Assembly (NCBI GenBank): GCA_039566865.1
Contig: CM076949.1
Location: forward strand, 23,598,501 to 23,662,500
Reading direction: 5' to 3'
Length of the DNA: 64,000 nt
Source of the DNA: Aurelia coerulea
Taxonomy: Eukaryota > Cnidaria > Scyphozoa > Semaeostomeae > Ulmaridae
The notes beneath the pieces are model-generated. The model saw only the letters and a list, made by a program, of their open reading frames with translations. It had not been told where the DNA came from and made no database searches. This document shows, piece by piece, positions 34,831 through 49,900 of the stretch. Each line of letters starts with the position of its first letter. Position 1 is the stretch's first letter. The translations under genes were made by a program, and so were the position numbers.

Positions 34831-37800
34831 AACATTGCTATTAGAAATCAATTGATGAGTTTCTCTGCCTTAATGGAATAGATGCTTTTCGGTGGTATTG
34901 ATTCTCTACCAAATTCTCGCATCTATTGCAATCTATCTCAAAAGCTGAATATCTCTGCTTTTAAAATAGTTACAGAGTTCTGAATGACTTTTTTAAACTC
35001 AGCATTCAATTCCGCATCGAAACATTGTTATAAGAAAGCAATTGATGATTCTCTCTGCCTTAATGGAATAGATGCTTTTCGGTGGTAGTGATTCTCTACC
35101 AAATTCTCGCATCTATTGCAATCTATCTTAAAATCTGAATATCTCTGCTCCTAAAATAGTTACAGAGTTGTGAATGACTTTTTTGAACTCAGTGTTCAAT
35201 TTTGCATCGGAACATTGCTTTCAGAAATAAATTGATGATTCTCTCTGCCTTAATGGAATAGATGCTTTTCGGTGGTAGTGATTCTCTACCAAATTCTCGC
35301 ATCTATTGCAATCTATCTCAAAAGCTGAATATCTCTGCTCCTAAAATAGTTACAGAGTTCTGAATGACTTTTTTGAACTCAGTGTTGAATTATGCATCAG
35401 AACATTGCTATTAGAAATCAATTGATGAGTTTCTCTGCCTTAATGGAATAGATGCTTTTCGGTGGTATTGATTCTCTACCAAATTCTCGCATCTATTGCA
35501 ATCTATCTCAAAAGCTGAATATCTCTGCTTTTAAAATAGTTATAGAGTTCTGAATGACTTTTTTGAACTCAGTGTTGAATTATGCATCGGAACATTGCTA
35601 TTAGAAATCAATTGAAGATTCTCTCTGCCTTAATGGAATAGATGCTTTTCGGTGGTAGTGATTCTCTACCATATTCTCGCATCTATTGCAATCTATCTTA
35701 AAAGCTTAATATCTCTGCTCCTAAAATAGTTACAGAGTTCTGAATGCCTTTTTTGAACTCAGTGTTAAATTATGCATTAGAACATTGCTATTAGAAATCA
35801 ATTGATGAGTTTCTCTGCCTTAATGGAATAGATGCTTTTCGGTGGTAGTGATTCTCTACCAAATTCTCGCATCTATTGCAATCTATGTCAAAAGCTGAAT
35901 ATCTCTGCTTTTAAAATAGTTACAGAGTTCTGAATGACTTTTTTGAACTCAGTGTTAAATTATGCATTAGAACATTGCTATTAGAAATCAATTGATGAGT
36001 TTCTCTGCCTTAATGGAATAGATGCTTTTCGGTGGTATTGATTCTCTACCAAATTCTCGCATCTATTGCAATCTATCTCAAAAGCTGAATATCTCTGCTT
36101 TTAAAATAGTTACAGAGTTCTGAATGACTTTTTTGAACTCAGTGTTGAATTATGCATCGGAACATTGCTATTAGAAATCAATTGATGATTCTCTCTGCCT
36201 TAATGGAATAGATGCTTTTCGGTGGTAGTGATTCTCTACCAAATTCTCGCATCTATTGCACTCTGTTTAAAGCTCAATATCTCTGTTCGTAAAATAGTTA
36301 CAGAGTTCTGAATGACTTTTTTGAACACAGTGTTGAATTATGCATCAGAACATTGCTATTAGAAATCAATTGATGAGTTTCTCTGCCTTAATGGAATAGA
36401 TGCTTTTCGTTGGTAGTGATTCTCTACCAAATTCTCAAATCCATTGCAATCTATCTTAAAAGCTGAATATCTCTGCTCCTAAAATAGTTACAGAGTTCTG
36501 AATGACTTTTTTGAACTCAGTGTTGAATTATGCATCAGAACATTGCTATTAAAAATCAATTGATGAGTTTCTCTGCCTTAATGGAATAGATGCTTTTCGG
36601 TGGTAGTGATTCTCTACCAAATTCTCGCATCTATTGCACTCTGTTTAAAGCTCAATATCTCTGTTTCTAAATTAGTTACAGAGTTCTGAATGACTTTTTT
36701 GAACTCAGTGTTCAATTTTGCATCGGAACATTGCTTTTAGAAATAAATTTCTGATTCTCTCTTCCTTAATGGAATAGATGCTTCTCGGTGGTAATGATTC
36801 TCTACCATATTCTCGCATCTATTGCACTCTCTTTAAAGCTCAATATCTCTGTTCCTAAAATAGTTACAGAGTTCTGAATGACGTTTTTGAACTCAGTGTT
36901 CAATTTTGCATGGGAACATTGCTTTTAGAAATAAATTGTCGATTCTCTCTGCCTTAATGGAATAGATGCTTTTCGGTGGTAGTGATTCTCTACCAAATTC
37001 TCGCATCTATTGCAATCTATCTTAAAAGCTGAATATCTCTGCTCCTAAAATAGTTACAGAGTTCTGAATGACTTTTTTGAACACAGTGTTGAATTATGCA
37101 TCAGAACATTGCTATTAGAAATCAATTGATGAGTTTTTCTGCCTTAATGGAATAGATGCTTTTCGGTGGTAGTGATTCTCTACCATATTCTCGCATCTAT
37201 TGCACTCTGTTTAAAGCTCAATATCTCTGTTCCTAAAATAGTTACAGAGTTCTGAATGACTTTTTTGAACTCAGTGTTGAATTATGCATGGGAACATTGC
37301 TATTAGAAATCAATTGATGATTTTCATAACATTTCTCAGGATTAATGGCATAGATGTTATTCGGTGGTAGTGATTCTCTACCAAGTTCTCACATCCATTG
37401 TAATCTGTTTAAAGCTCAATATCTCTGTTCCTAAAATAGTTAAAGAGTTGTGAATGACTTTTTTGAACTCAGTGTTCAATTTTGCATCGGAACATTGCTA
37501 TTAGAAATCAATTGATGAGTTTCTCTGCCTTAATGGAATAGATGCTTCTCGGTGGTAATGATTCTCTACCATATTCTCGCATCTATTGCACTCTCTTTAA
37601 AGCTCAATATCTCTGTTCCTAAAATAGTTACAGAGTTCTGAATGACGTTTTTGAACTCAGTGTTCAATTTTGCATGGGAACATTGCTTTCAGAAATAAAT
37701 TGATGATTCTCTCTGCCTTAATGGATAGATGCTTTTCGGTGGTATTGATTCTCTACCAAATTCTCGCATCTATTGCAATCTATCTCAAAAGCTGAATATC

Positions 37801-40800
37801 TCTGCTTTTAAAATAGTTACAGAGTTCTGAATGACTTTTTTGAACTCAGTGTTAAATTATGCATCGGAACATTGCTATTAAAAATCAATTGATGATTCTC
37901 TCTGCCTTAATGGAATAGATGCTTTTCGGTGGTAGTGATTCTCTACCAAATTCTCGCATCTATTGCACTCTCTTTAAAGCTCAATATATCTGTTCGTAAA
38001 ATAGTTACAGAGTTCTGAATGACTTTTTTGAACTCAGCATTCAATTCCGCATCGAATCATTGTTATAAGAAAGCAATTGATGATTCTCTCTGCCTTAATG
38101 GAATAGATGCTTTTCGGTGGTAGTGATTCTCTACCAAATTCTCGCATCTATTGCAATCTATCTCAAAAGCTGTATATCTCTGCTCCTAAAGTAGTTACAG
38201 AGTTCTGAATGACTTTTTTGAACTCAGTGTTGAATTATGCATCAGAACATTGCTATTAGAAATCAATTGATGAGTTTCTCTGCCTTAATGGAATAGATGC
38301 TTTTCGGTGGTATTGATTCTCTACCAAATTCTCGCATCTATTGCAATCTATCTTAAAAGCTGAATATCTCTACTCCTAAAATAGTTACAGAGTTGTGAAT
38401 GACTTTTTTGAACTCAGTGTTGAATTATGCATCAGAACATTGCTATTAAAAATCAATTGATGAGTTTCTCTGCCTTAATGGAATAGATGCTTTTCGGTGG
38501 TAGTGATTCTCTACCATATTCTCGCATCTATTGCACTCTGTTTAAAGCTCAATATCTCTGTTCCTAAATTAGTTACAGAGTTCTGAATGACTTTTTTGAA
38601 CTCAGTGTTCAATTTTGCATCGGAACATTGCTTTTAGAAATAAATTTCTGATTCTCTCTTCCTTAATGGAATAGATGCTTCTCGGTGGTAATGATTCTCT
38701 ACCATATTCTCGCATCTATTGCACTCTCTTTAAAGCTCAATATCTCTGTTCCTAAAATAGTTACAGAGTTCTGAATGACGTTTTTGAACTCAGTGTTCAA
38801 TTTTGCATGGGAACATTGCTTTTAGAAATAAATTGTCGATTCTCTCTGCCTTAATGGAATAGATGCTTTTCGGTGGTAGTGATTCTCTACCAAATTCTCG
38901 CATCTATTGCAATCTATCTTAAAAGCTGAATATCTCTGCTCCTAAAATAGTTACAGAGTTCTGAATGACTTTTTTGAACACAGTGTTGAATTATGCATCA
39001 GAACATTGCTATTAGAAATCAATTGATGAGTTTTTCTGCCTTAATGGAATAGATGCTTTTCGGTGGTAGTGATTCTCTACCATATTCTCGCATCTATTGC
39101 ACTCTGTTTAAAGCTCAATATCTCTGTTCCTAAAATAGTTATAGAGTTGTGAATGACTTTTTTGAACTCAGTGTTCAATTTTGCATCGGAACATTGCTAT
39201 TAGAAATCAATTGATGATTTTCTAAACATTTCTCAGGATTAATGGCATAGATGTTATTCGGTGGTAGTGATTCTCTACCAAGTTCTCACATCCATTGTAA
39301 TCTGTTTAAAGCTCAATATCTCTGTTTCTAAAATAGTTACAGAGTTCTGAATGACTTTTTTGAACTCAGTATTGAATTATGCATGGGAACATTGCTTTTA
39401 GAAATAAATTTCTGATTCTCTCTTCCTTAATGGAATAGATGCTTCTCGGTGGTAATGATTCTCTACCATATTCTCGCATCTATTGCACTCTCTTTAAAGC
39501 TCAATATCTCTGTTCCTAAAATAGTTACAGAGTTCTGAATGACGTTTTTGAACTCAGTGTTCAATTTTGCATCGGAACATTGCTATTAGAAATCAATTGA
39601 TGATTCTCTCTGCCTTAATGGAATAGATGCTTTTCGGTGGTAGTGATTCTCTACCAAATTCTCGCATCTATTGCAATCTATCTTAAAAGCTGAATATCTC
39701 TGCTCCTAAAATAGTTACAGAGTTCTGAATGACTTTTTTGAACACAGTGTTGAATTATGCATCAGAACATTGCTATTAGAAATCAATTGATGAGTTTTTC
39801 TGCCTTAATGGAATAGATGCTTTTCGGTGGTAGTGATTCTCTACCATATTCTCGCATCTATTGCACTCTGTTTAAAGCTCAATATCTCTGTTCCTAAAAT
39901 AGTTACAGAGTTCTGAATGACTTTTTTGAACTCAGTATTGAATTATGCATCGGAACATTGCTATTAGAAATCAATTGATGATTTTCTAAACATTTCTCAG
40001 GATTAATGGCATAGATGTTATTCGGTGGTAGTGATTCTCTACCAAGTTCTCACATCCATTGTAATCTGTTTAAAGCTCAATATCTCTGTTCCTAAAATAG
40101 TTAAAGAGTTGTGAATGACTTTTTTGAACTCAGTGTTCAATTTTGCATCGGAACATTGCTATTAGAAATCAATTGATGAGTTTCTCTGCCTTAATGGAAT
40201 AGATGCTTTTCGGTGGTAGTGATTCTCTACCAAATTCTCGCATCTATTGCAATCTATCTCAAAAGCTGAATATCTCTGCTCCTAAAATAGTTACAGAGTT
40301 CTGAATGACTTTTTTGAACTCAGTGTTGAATTATGCATCAGAACATTGCTATTAGAAATCAATTGATGAGTTTCTCTGCCTTAATGGAATAGATGCTTTT
40401 CGGTGGTAGTGATTCTCTACCATATTCTCGCATCTATTGCACTCTGTTTAAAGCTCAATATCTCTGTTCCTAAATTAGTTACAGAGTTCTGAATGACTTT
40501 TTTGAACTCAGTGTTGAATTATGCATCAGAACATTGCTATTAAAAATCAATTGATGAGTTTCTCTGCCTTAATGGAATAGATGCTTTTCGGTGGTAGTGA
40601 TTCTCTACCAAATTCTCGCATCTATTGCAATCTATCTTAAAACTGAATATCTCTGCTCCTAAAATAGTTACAGAGTTCTGAATGCCTTTTTTGAACTCAG
40701 TGTTAAATTATGCAATAGAACATTGCTATTAGAAATCAATTGATGAGTTTCTCTGCCTTAATGGAATAGATGCTTTTCGGTGGTAGTGATTCTCTACCAA

Positions 40801-43800
40801 ATTCTCGCATCTATTGCAATCTATGTCAAAAGCTGAATATCTCTGCTCCTAAAATAGTTACAGAGTTGTGAATGACTTTTTTGAACTCAGTGTTCAATTT
40901 TGCATCGGAACATTGCCTTCAGAAATAAATTGATGATTCTCTCCGCCTTAATGGAATATATGCTTTTCGGTTGTAGTGATTCTCTACCATATTCTCGCAT
41001 CTATTGCAATCTATCTTAAAACTGAATATCTCTGCTCCTAAAATAGTTACAGAGTTCTGAATGCCTTTTTTGAACTCAGTGTTCATATTTGCATGGGAAC
41101 ATTGCTTTTAGAAATAAATTGATGATTCTCTCTGCCTTAATGGAATAGATGCTTTTCGGTGGTAGTGATTCTCTACCAAATTCTCGCATCTATTGCAATC
41201 TATCTTAAAAGCTGAATATCTCTGTTCCTATAATAGTTACAGAGTTCTGAATGACTTTTTTGAACTCAGTGTTGAATTATGCATCAGAACATTGCTATTA
41301 GAAATCAATTGATGAGTTTCTCTGCCTTAATGGAATAGATGCTTTTCGGTGGTAGTGAATCTCTACCATATTCTCGCATCTATTGCACTCTGTTTAAAGC
41401 TCAAAATCTCTGTTTCTAAATTAGTTACAGAGTTCTGAATGACTTTTTTGAACTCAGTGTTCAATTTTGCATGGGAACATTGCTTTTAGAAATAAATTTC
41501 TGATTCTCTCTTCCTTAATGGAATAGATGCTTCTCGGTGGTAATGATTCTCTACCATATTCTCGCATCTATTGCACTCTCTTTAAAGCTCAATATCTCTG
41601 TTCCTAAAATAGTTACAGAGTTCTGAATGACGTTTTTGAACTCAGTGTTCAATTTTGCATGGGAACATTGCTTATTAGAAATCAATTGATGATTCTCTCT
41701 GCCTTAATGGAATAGATGCTTTTCGGTGGTAGTGATTCTCTACCAAATTCTCGCATCTATTGCAATCTATCTTAAAAGCTGAATATCTCTGCTCCTAAAA
41801 TAGTTACAGAGTTCTGAATGACTTTTTTGAACTCAGTATTGAATTATGCATCGGAACATTGCTATTAGAAATCAATTGATGAGTTTTTCTGCCTTAATGG
41901 AATAGATGCTTTTCGGTGGTAGTGATTCTCTACCATATTCTCGCATCTATTGCAATCTGTTTAAAGCTCAATATCTCTGTTCCTAAAATAGTTAAAGAGT
42001 TGTGAATGACTTTTTTGAACTCAGTGTTTAATTTTGCATCGGAACATTGCTATTAGAAATCAATTGATGATTTTCTCTGCCTTAATGGAATAGATGCTTT
42101 TCGGTGGTAGTGATTCTCTACCAAATTCTCGCATCTATTGTAATCTATCTCAAAAGCTGAATATCTCTGTTCCTAAAATAGTTACAGAGTTCTGAATGAC
42201 TTTTTTGAACTCAGTGTTCAATTATGCATGGGAACATTGCTTATTAGAAATCAATTGATGATTCTCTCTGCCTTAATGGAATAGATGCTTTTCGGTGGTA
42301 GTGATTCTCTACCAAATTCTCGCATCTATTGCAATCTATCTTAAAAGCTGAATATCTCTGCTCCTAAAATAGTTACAGAGTTCTGAATGCCTTTTTTGAA
42401 CTCAGTGTTAAATTATGCATTAGAACATTGCTATTAGAAATCAATTGATGAGTTTCTCTGCCTTAATGGAATAGATGCTTTTCGGTGGTAGTGATTCTCT
42501 ACCAAATTCTCGCATCTATTGCAATCTATCTCAAAAGCTGAATATCTCTGCTTTTAAAATAGTTACAGAGTTCTGAATGACTTTTTTGAACTCAGTGTTG
42601 AATTATGCATCAGAACATTGCTATTAGAAATCAATTGATGAGTTTCTCTGCCTTAATGGAATAGATGCTTTTCGGTGGTAGTGATTCTCTACCATATTCT
42701 CGCATCTATTGCAATCTATCTTAAAAGCTGAATATCTCTGCTCCTAAAATAGTTACAGAGTTCTGAATGCCTTTTTTGAACTCAGTGTTAAATTATGCAT
42801 AGAACATTGCTATTAGAAATCAATTGATGAGTTTCTCTGCCTTAATGGAATAGATGCTTTTCGGTGGTAGTGATTCTCTACCAAATTCTCGCATCTATTG
42901 CAATCTATCTCAAAAGCTGAATATCTCTGCTCCTAAAATAGTTACAGAGTTCTGAATGACTTTTTTGAACTCAGTGTTCAATTTTGCATCGGAACATTGT
43001 TATAAGAAAGCAATTGAAGATTCTCTCTGCCTTAATGGAATATATGCTTTTCGGTGGTAGTGATTCTCTACCAAATTCTCGCATCTATTGCAATCTATCT
43101 TAAAAGCTGAATATCTCTGCTCCTAAAATAGTTACAGAGTTCTGAATGACTTTTTTGAACTCAGTGTTCAATTATGCATGGGAACATTGCTTATTAGAAA
43201 GCAATTGATGATTCTCTCTGCCTTAATGGAATAGATGCTTTTCGGTGGTAGTGATTCTCTACCAAATTCTCGCATCTATTGCAATCTATCTTAAAAGCTG
43301 AATATCTCTGCTCCTAAAATAGTTACAGAGTTCTGAATGACTTTTTTGAACTCAGTGTTGAATTATGCATCAGAACATTGCTATTAGAAATCAATTGATG
43401 AGTTTTTCTGCCTTAATGGAATAGATGCTTTTCGGTGGTAGTGATTCTCTACCATATTCTCGCATCTATTGCAATCTATCTCTAAAGCTGAATATCTCTG
43501 TTTCTAAAATAGTTACAGAGTTCTGAATGACTTTTTTGAACTCAGTGTTCAATTTTGCATCGGAACATTGCTATTAGAAATCAATTGATGATTCTCTCTG
43601 CATTAATGGAATAGATGCTTTTCGGTGGTAGTGATTCTCTACCAAATTCTCGCATCTATTGCACTATATCTTAAAAGCTGAATATCTCTGCTCCTAAAAT
43701 AGTTACAGAGTTCTGAATGACTTTTTTGAACTCAGTGTTGAATTATGCATCAGAACATTGCTATTAGAAATCAATTGATGAGTTTCTCTGCCTTAATGGA

Positions 43801-43964
43801 ATAGATGCTTTTCGGTGGTAGTGATTCTCTACCAAATTCTCGCATCTATTGCAATCTATCTTAAAAGCTGAATATCTCTGCTCCTAAAATAGTTACAGAG
43901 TTCTGAATGCCTTTTTTGAACTCAGTGTTAAATTATGCATTAGAACATTGCTATTAGAAATCAA

Positions 43965-44016
43965 TTGAGTTTCTCTGCCTTAAGATTTCTCTGATTCTCT
44001 CTGCCTTAATGGAATA
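43965..44016. repeat. Satellite junction: scrambled monomer tail
   Basis: TCAATTGAGTTTCTCTGCC is followed by TTAAGATTTCTCTGATTC and then a second CTCTGCCTTAATGG. The left neighbour is the GTTAAATTATGCATTAG type and the right neighbour the CTCAAAAGCTG/CTGCTTTTAAA type, the same context as at 31030. Confidence 0.75.
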
Positions 44017-44369
44017 GATGCTTTTCGGTGGTAGTGATTCTCTACCAAATTCTCGCATCTATTGCAATCTATCTCAAAAGCTGAATATCTCTGCTTTTAA
44101 AATAGTTACAGAGTTCTGAATGACTTTTTTGAACTCAGTGTTGAATTATGCATCAGAACATTGCTATTAGAAATCAATTGATGAGTTTCTCTGCCTTAAT
44201 GGAATAGATGCTTTTCGGTGGTAGTGATTCTCTACCAAATTCTCGCATCTATTGCAATCTATCTCAAAAGCTGAATATCTCTGCTTTTAAAATAGTTACA
44301 GAGTTCTGAATGACTTTTTTGAACTCAGTGTTGAATTATGCATCAGAACATTGCTATTAGAAATCAATT

Positions 44370-46930
44370 GATGATTCTCTCTGCCTTAATGGAATAGATG
44401 CTTTTCGGTGGTAGTGATTCTCTACCAAATTCTCGCATCTATTGCAATCTATCTTAAAAGCTGAATATCTCTGCTCCTAAAATAGTTACAGAGTTCCGAA
44501 TGACTTTTTTGAACTCAGTGTTGAATTATGCATCAGAACATTGCTATTAGGAATCAATTGATGAGTTTCTCTGCCTTATGGAATAGATGCTTTTCGGTGG
44601 AAGTGATTCTCTACCATATTCTCGCATCTATTGCAATCTATCTTAAAACTGAATATCTCTGCTCCTAAAATAGTTACAGAGTTCTGAATGACGTTTTTGA
44701 ACTCAGTGTTGAATTATGCATTAGAACATTGCTATTAGAAATCAATTGATGAGTTTCTCTGCCTTAATGGAATAGATGCTTTTCGGTGGTAGTGATTCTC
44801 TACCAAATTCTCGCATCTATTGCAATCTATCTCAAAAGCTGAATATCTCTGCTTTTAAAATAGTTACAGAGTTCTGAATGACTTTTTTGAACTCAGTGTC
44901 GAATTATGCATCAGAACATTGCTATTAGAAATCAATTGATGAGTTTCTCTGCCTTAATGGAATAGATGCTTTTCGGTGGTAGTGATTCTCTACCATATTC
45001 TCGCATCTATTGTAATCTATCTTAAAAGCTGAATATCTCTGCTCCTAAAATAGTTACAGAGTTCTGAATGCCTTTTTTGAACTCAGTGTTAAATTATGCA
45101 TTAGAACATTGCTATTAGAAATCAATTGATGAGTTTCTCTGCCTTAATGGAATAGATGCTTTTCGGTGGTAGTGATTCTCTACCAAATTCTCGCATCTAT
45201 TGCAATCTATCTCAAAAGCTGAATATCTCTGCTTTTAAAATAGTTACAGAGTTCTGAATGACTTTTTTGAACTCAGCATTCAATTATGCATTAGAACATT
45301 GTTATAAGAAAGCAATTGAAGATTCTCTCTGCCTTAATGGAATATATGCTTTTCGGTGGTAGTGATTCTCTACCAAATTCTCGCATCTATTGCAATCTAT
45401 CTCAAAAGCTGAATATCTCTGCTTTTAAAATAGTTACAGAGTTCTGAATGACTTTTTTGAACTCAGCATTCAATTCCGCATCGAAACATTGTTATAAGAA
45501 AGCAATTGAAGATTCTCTCTGCCTTAATGGAATAGATGCTTTTCGGTGGTAGTGATTCTCTACCATATTCTCGCATCTATTGCACTCTGTTTAAAGCTCA
45601 ATATCTCTGTTCCTAAAATAGTTACAGAGTTCTGAATGACGTTTTTGAACTCAGTGTTGAATTATGCATTAGAACATTGCTATTAGAAATCAATTGATGA
45701 TTCTCTCTGCCTTAATGGAATAGATGCTTTTCGGTGGTAGTGATTCTCTACCAAATTCTCGCATCTATTGCAATCTATCTTAAAAGCTGAATATCTCTGC
45801 TCCTAAAATAGTTACAGAGTTCTGAATGACTTTTTTGAACTCAGTGTTAAATTATGCATTAGAACATTGCTATTAGAAATCAATTGATGATTCTCTCTGC
45901 CTTAATGGAATAGATGCTTTTCGGTGGTAGTGATTCTCTACCAAATTCTCGCATCTATTGCAATCTATCTCAAAAGCTGAATATCTCTGCTCCTAAAATA
46001 GTTACAGAGTTCTGAATGACTTTTTTGAACTCAGTGTTGAATTATGCATCAGAACATTGCTATTAGAAATCAATTGATGAGTTTCTCTGCCTTAATGGAA
46101 TAGATGCTTTTCGGTGGTAGTGATTCTCTACCAAATTCTCGCATCTATTGCAATCTATCTTAAAAGCTGAATATCTCTGCTCCTAAAATAGTTACAGAGT
46201 TCTGAATGCCTTTTTTGAACTCAGTGTTAAATTATGCATTAGAACATTGCTATTAAAAATCAATTGATGAGTTTCTCTGCCTTAATGGAATAGATGCTTT
46301 TCGGTGGTAGTGATTCTCTACCAAATTCTCGCATCTATTGCAATCTATCTCAAAAGCTGAATATCTCTGCTTTTAAATAGTTACAGAGTTCTGAATGACT
46401 TTTTTGAACTCAGTATTGAATTATGCATCGGAACATTGCTATTAAAAATCAATTGATGATTCTCTCTGCCTTAATGGAATAGATGCTTTTCGGTGGTAGT
46501 GATTCTCTACCAAATTCTCGCATCTATTGCAATCTATCTTAAAAGCTGAATATCTCTGCTCCTAAAATAGTTACAGAGTTCCGAATGACTTTTTTGAACT
46601 CAGTGTTGAATTATGCATCAGAACATTGCTATTAGGAATCAATTGATGAGTTTCTCTGCCTTATGGAATAGATGCTTTTCGGTGGAAGTGATTCTCTACC
46701 ATATTCTCGCATCTATTGCAATCTATCTTAAAACTGAATATCTCTGCTCCTAAAATAGTTACAGAGTTCTGAATGACGTTTTTGAACTCAGTGTTGAATT
46801 ATGCATTAGAACATTGCTATTAGAAATCAATTGATGAGTTTCTCTGCCTTAATGGAATAGATGCTTTTCGGTGGTAGTGATTCTCTACCAAATTCTCGCA
46901 TCTATTGCAATCTATCTCAAAAGCTGAATA
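44370..46930. repeat. Eleven-monomer (about 2.09 kb) repeat carrying the CCTTATGG deletion
   Basis: The marker pair ATTAGGAATCAATTG and CTGCCTTATGGAATAG with GGTGGAAGTG occurs at 44551 and 46636, 2085 bp apart. The following monomer with CTTAAAACTGAATATC and GACGTTTTTGAA is shared too, after which the two copies differ. The same deletion marker recurs at about 51976, 54451 and 56581. Confidence 0.7.
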
Positions 46931-49900
46931 TCTCTGCTTCCTAAAATAGTTACAGAGTTCTGAATGACGTTTTTGAACTCAGTGTTCAATTATGCATCGG
47001 AACATTGCTATTAGAAATCAATTGATGATTCTCTCTGCCTTAATGGAATAGATGCTTTTCGGTGGTAGTGATTCTCTACCAAATTCTCGCATCTATTGCA
47101 ATCTATCTTAAAAGCTGAATATCTCTGCTCCTAAAATAGTTACAGAGTTCTGAATGACTTTTTTGAACTCAGTGTTGAATTATGCATCAGAACATTGCTA
47201 TTAGAAATCAATTGATGAGTTTCTCTGCCTTAATGGAATAGATGCTTTTCGGTGGTAGTGATTCTCTACCATATTCTCGCATCTATTGCAATCTATCTAA
47301 AAGCTGAATATCTCTGCTTCCTAAAATAGTTACAGAGTTCTGAATGACTTTTTTGAACTCAGTGTTGAATTATGCATTAGAACATTGCTATTAGAAATCA
47401 ATTGATGAGTTTCTCTGCCTTAATGGAATAGATGCTTTTCGGTGGTAGTGATTCTCTACCAAATTCTCGCATCTATTGAAATCTATCTCAAAAGCTGAAT
47501 ATCTCTGTTTTAAAAGAGTTACAGAGTTCTGAATGACGTTTTTGAACTCAGTGTTGAATTATGCATCGGAACATTGCTATTAGAAATCAATTGATGATTC
47601 TCTCTGCCTTAATGGAATAGATGCTTTTCGGTGGTAGTGATTCTCTACCAAATTCTCGCATCTATTGCAATCTATCTCAAAAGCTGAATATCTCTGCTCC
47701 TAAAATAGTTACAGAGTTCTGAATGCCTTTTTTGAACTCAGTGTTAAATTATGCATTAGAACATTGCTATTAGAAATCAATTGATGAGTTTCTCTGCCTT
47801 AATGGAATAGATGCTTTTCGGTGGTAGTGATTCTCTACCAAATTCTCGCATCTATTGCAATCTATCTCAAAAGCTGAATATCTCTGCTCCTAAAATAGTT
47901 ACAGAGTTCTGAATGACTTTTTTGAACACAGCGTTGAATTATGCATCAGAACATTGCTATTAGAAATCAATTGATGAGTTTCTCTGCCTTAATGGAATAG
48001 ATGCTTTTCGGTGGTAGTGATTCTCTACCATATTCTCGCATCTATTGCAATCTATCTTAAAAGCTGAATATCTCTGCTCCTAAAATAGTTACAGAGTTCT
48101 GAATGCCTTTTTTGAACTCAGTGTTAAATTATGCATAGAACATTGCTATTAGAAATCAATTGATGAGTTTCTCTGCCTTAATGGAATAGATGCTTTTCGG
48201 TGGTAGTGATTCTCTACCAAATTCTCGCATCTATTGCAATCTATCTCAAAAGCTGAATATCTCTGCTTTTAAAATAGTTACAGAGTTCTGAATGACTTTT
48301 TTGAACTCAGTGTTCAATTTTGCATCGGAACATTGCTATAAGAAATCAATTGATGATTCTCTCTGCCTTAATGGAATATATGCTTTTCGGTGGTAGTGAT
48401 TCTCTACCAAATTCTCGCATCTATTGCAATCTATCTTAAAAGCTGAATATCTCTGCTCCTAAAATAGTTACAGAGTTCTGAATGACTTTTTTGAACTCAG
48501 TGTTCAATTATGCATCAGAACATTGTTATTAGAAATCAATTGATGATTCTCTCTGCCTTAATGGAATAGATGCTTTTCGGTGGTAGTGATTCTCTACCAA
48601 ATTCTCGCATCTATTGCAATCTATCTTAAAAGCTGAATATCTCTGCTCCTAAAATAGTTACAGAGTTCTGAATGACTTTTTTGAACTCAGTGTTGAATTA
48701 TGCATCAGAACATTGCTATTAGAAATCAATTGATGAGTTTCTCTGCCTTAATGGAATAGATGCTTTTCGGTGGTAGTGATTCTCTACCAAATTCTCGCAT
48801 CTATTGCAATCTATCTTAAAAGCTGAATATCTCTGCTCCTAAAATAGTTACAGAGTTCTGAATGACTTTTTTGAACTCAGTGTTCAATTATGCATCGGAA
48901 CATTGCTATTAGAAATCAATTGATGATTCTCTCTGCCTTAATGGAATAGATGCTTTTCGGTGGTAGTGATTCTCTACCAAATTCTCGCATCTATTGCAAT
49001 CTATCTTAAAAGCTGAATATCTCTGCTCCTAAAATAGTTACAGAGTTCTGAATGACTTTTTTGAACCCAGTGTTGAATTATGCATCAGAACATTGCTATT
49101 AGAAATCAATTGATGAGTTTCTCTGCCTTAATGGAATAGATGCTTTTCGGTGGTAGTGATTCTCTACCAAATTCTCGCATCTATTGCAATCTATCTTAAA
49201 AGCTGAATATCTCTGCTCCTAAAATAGTTACAGAGTTCTGAATGCCTTTTTTGATCTCAGTGTTAAATTATGCATTAGAACATTGCTATTAGAAATCAAT
49301 TGATGAGTTTTTTCTGCCTTAATGGAATAGATGCTTTTCGGTGGTAGTGATTCTCTACCAAATTCTCGCATCTATTGCAATCTATCTCAAAAGCTGAATA
49401 TCTCTGCTTTTAAAATAGTTACAGAGTTCTGAATGACTTTTTTGAACTCAGTGTTGAATTATGCATCAGAACATTGCTATTAGAAATCAATTGATGAGTT
49501 TCTCTGCCTTAATGGAATAGATGCTTTTCGGTGGTAGTGATTCTCTACCAAATTCTCGCATCTATTGCAATCTATCTCAAAAGCTGAATATCTCTGCTTT
49601 TAAAATAGTTACAGAGTTCTGAATGACTTTTTTGAACTCAGTGTTGAATTATGCATCAGAACATTGCTATTAGAAATCAATTGATGATTCTCTCTGCCTT
49701 AATGGAATAGATGCTTTTCGGTGGTAGTGATTCTCTACCAAATTCTCGCATCTATTGCAATCTATCTTAAAAGCTGAATATCTCTGCTCCTAAAATAGTT
49801 ACAGAGTTCTGAATGACTTTTTTGAACTCAGTGTTGAATTATGCATCAGAACATTGCTATTAGAAATCAATTGATGAGTTTCTCTGCCTTAATGGAATAG

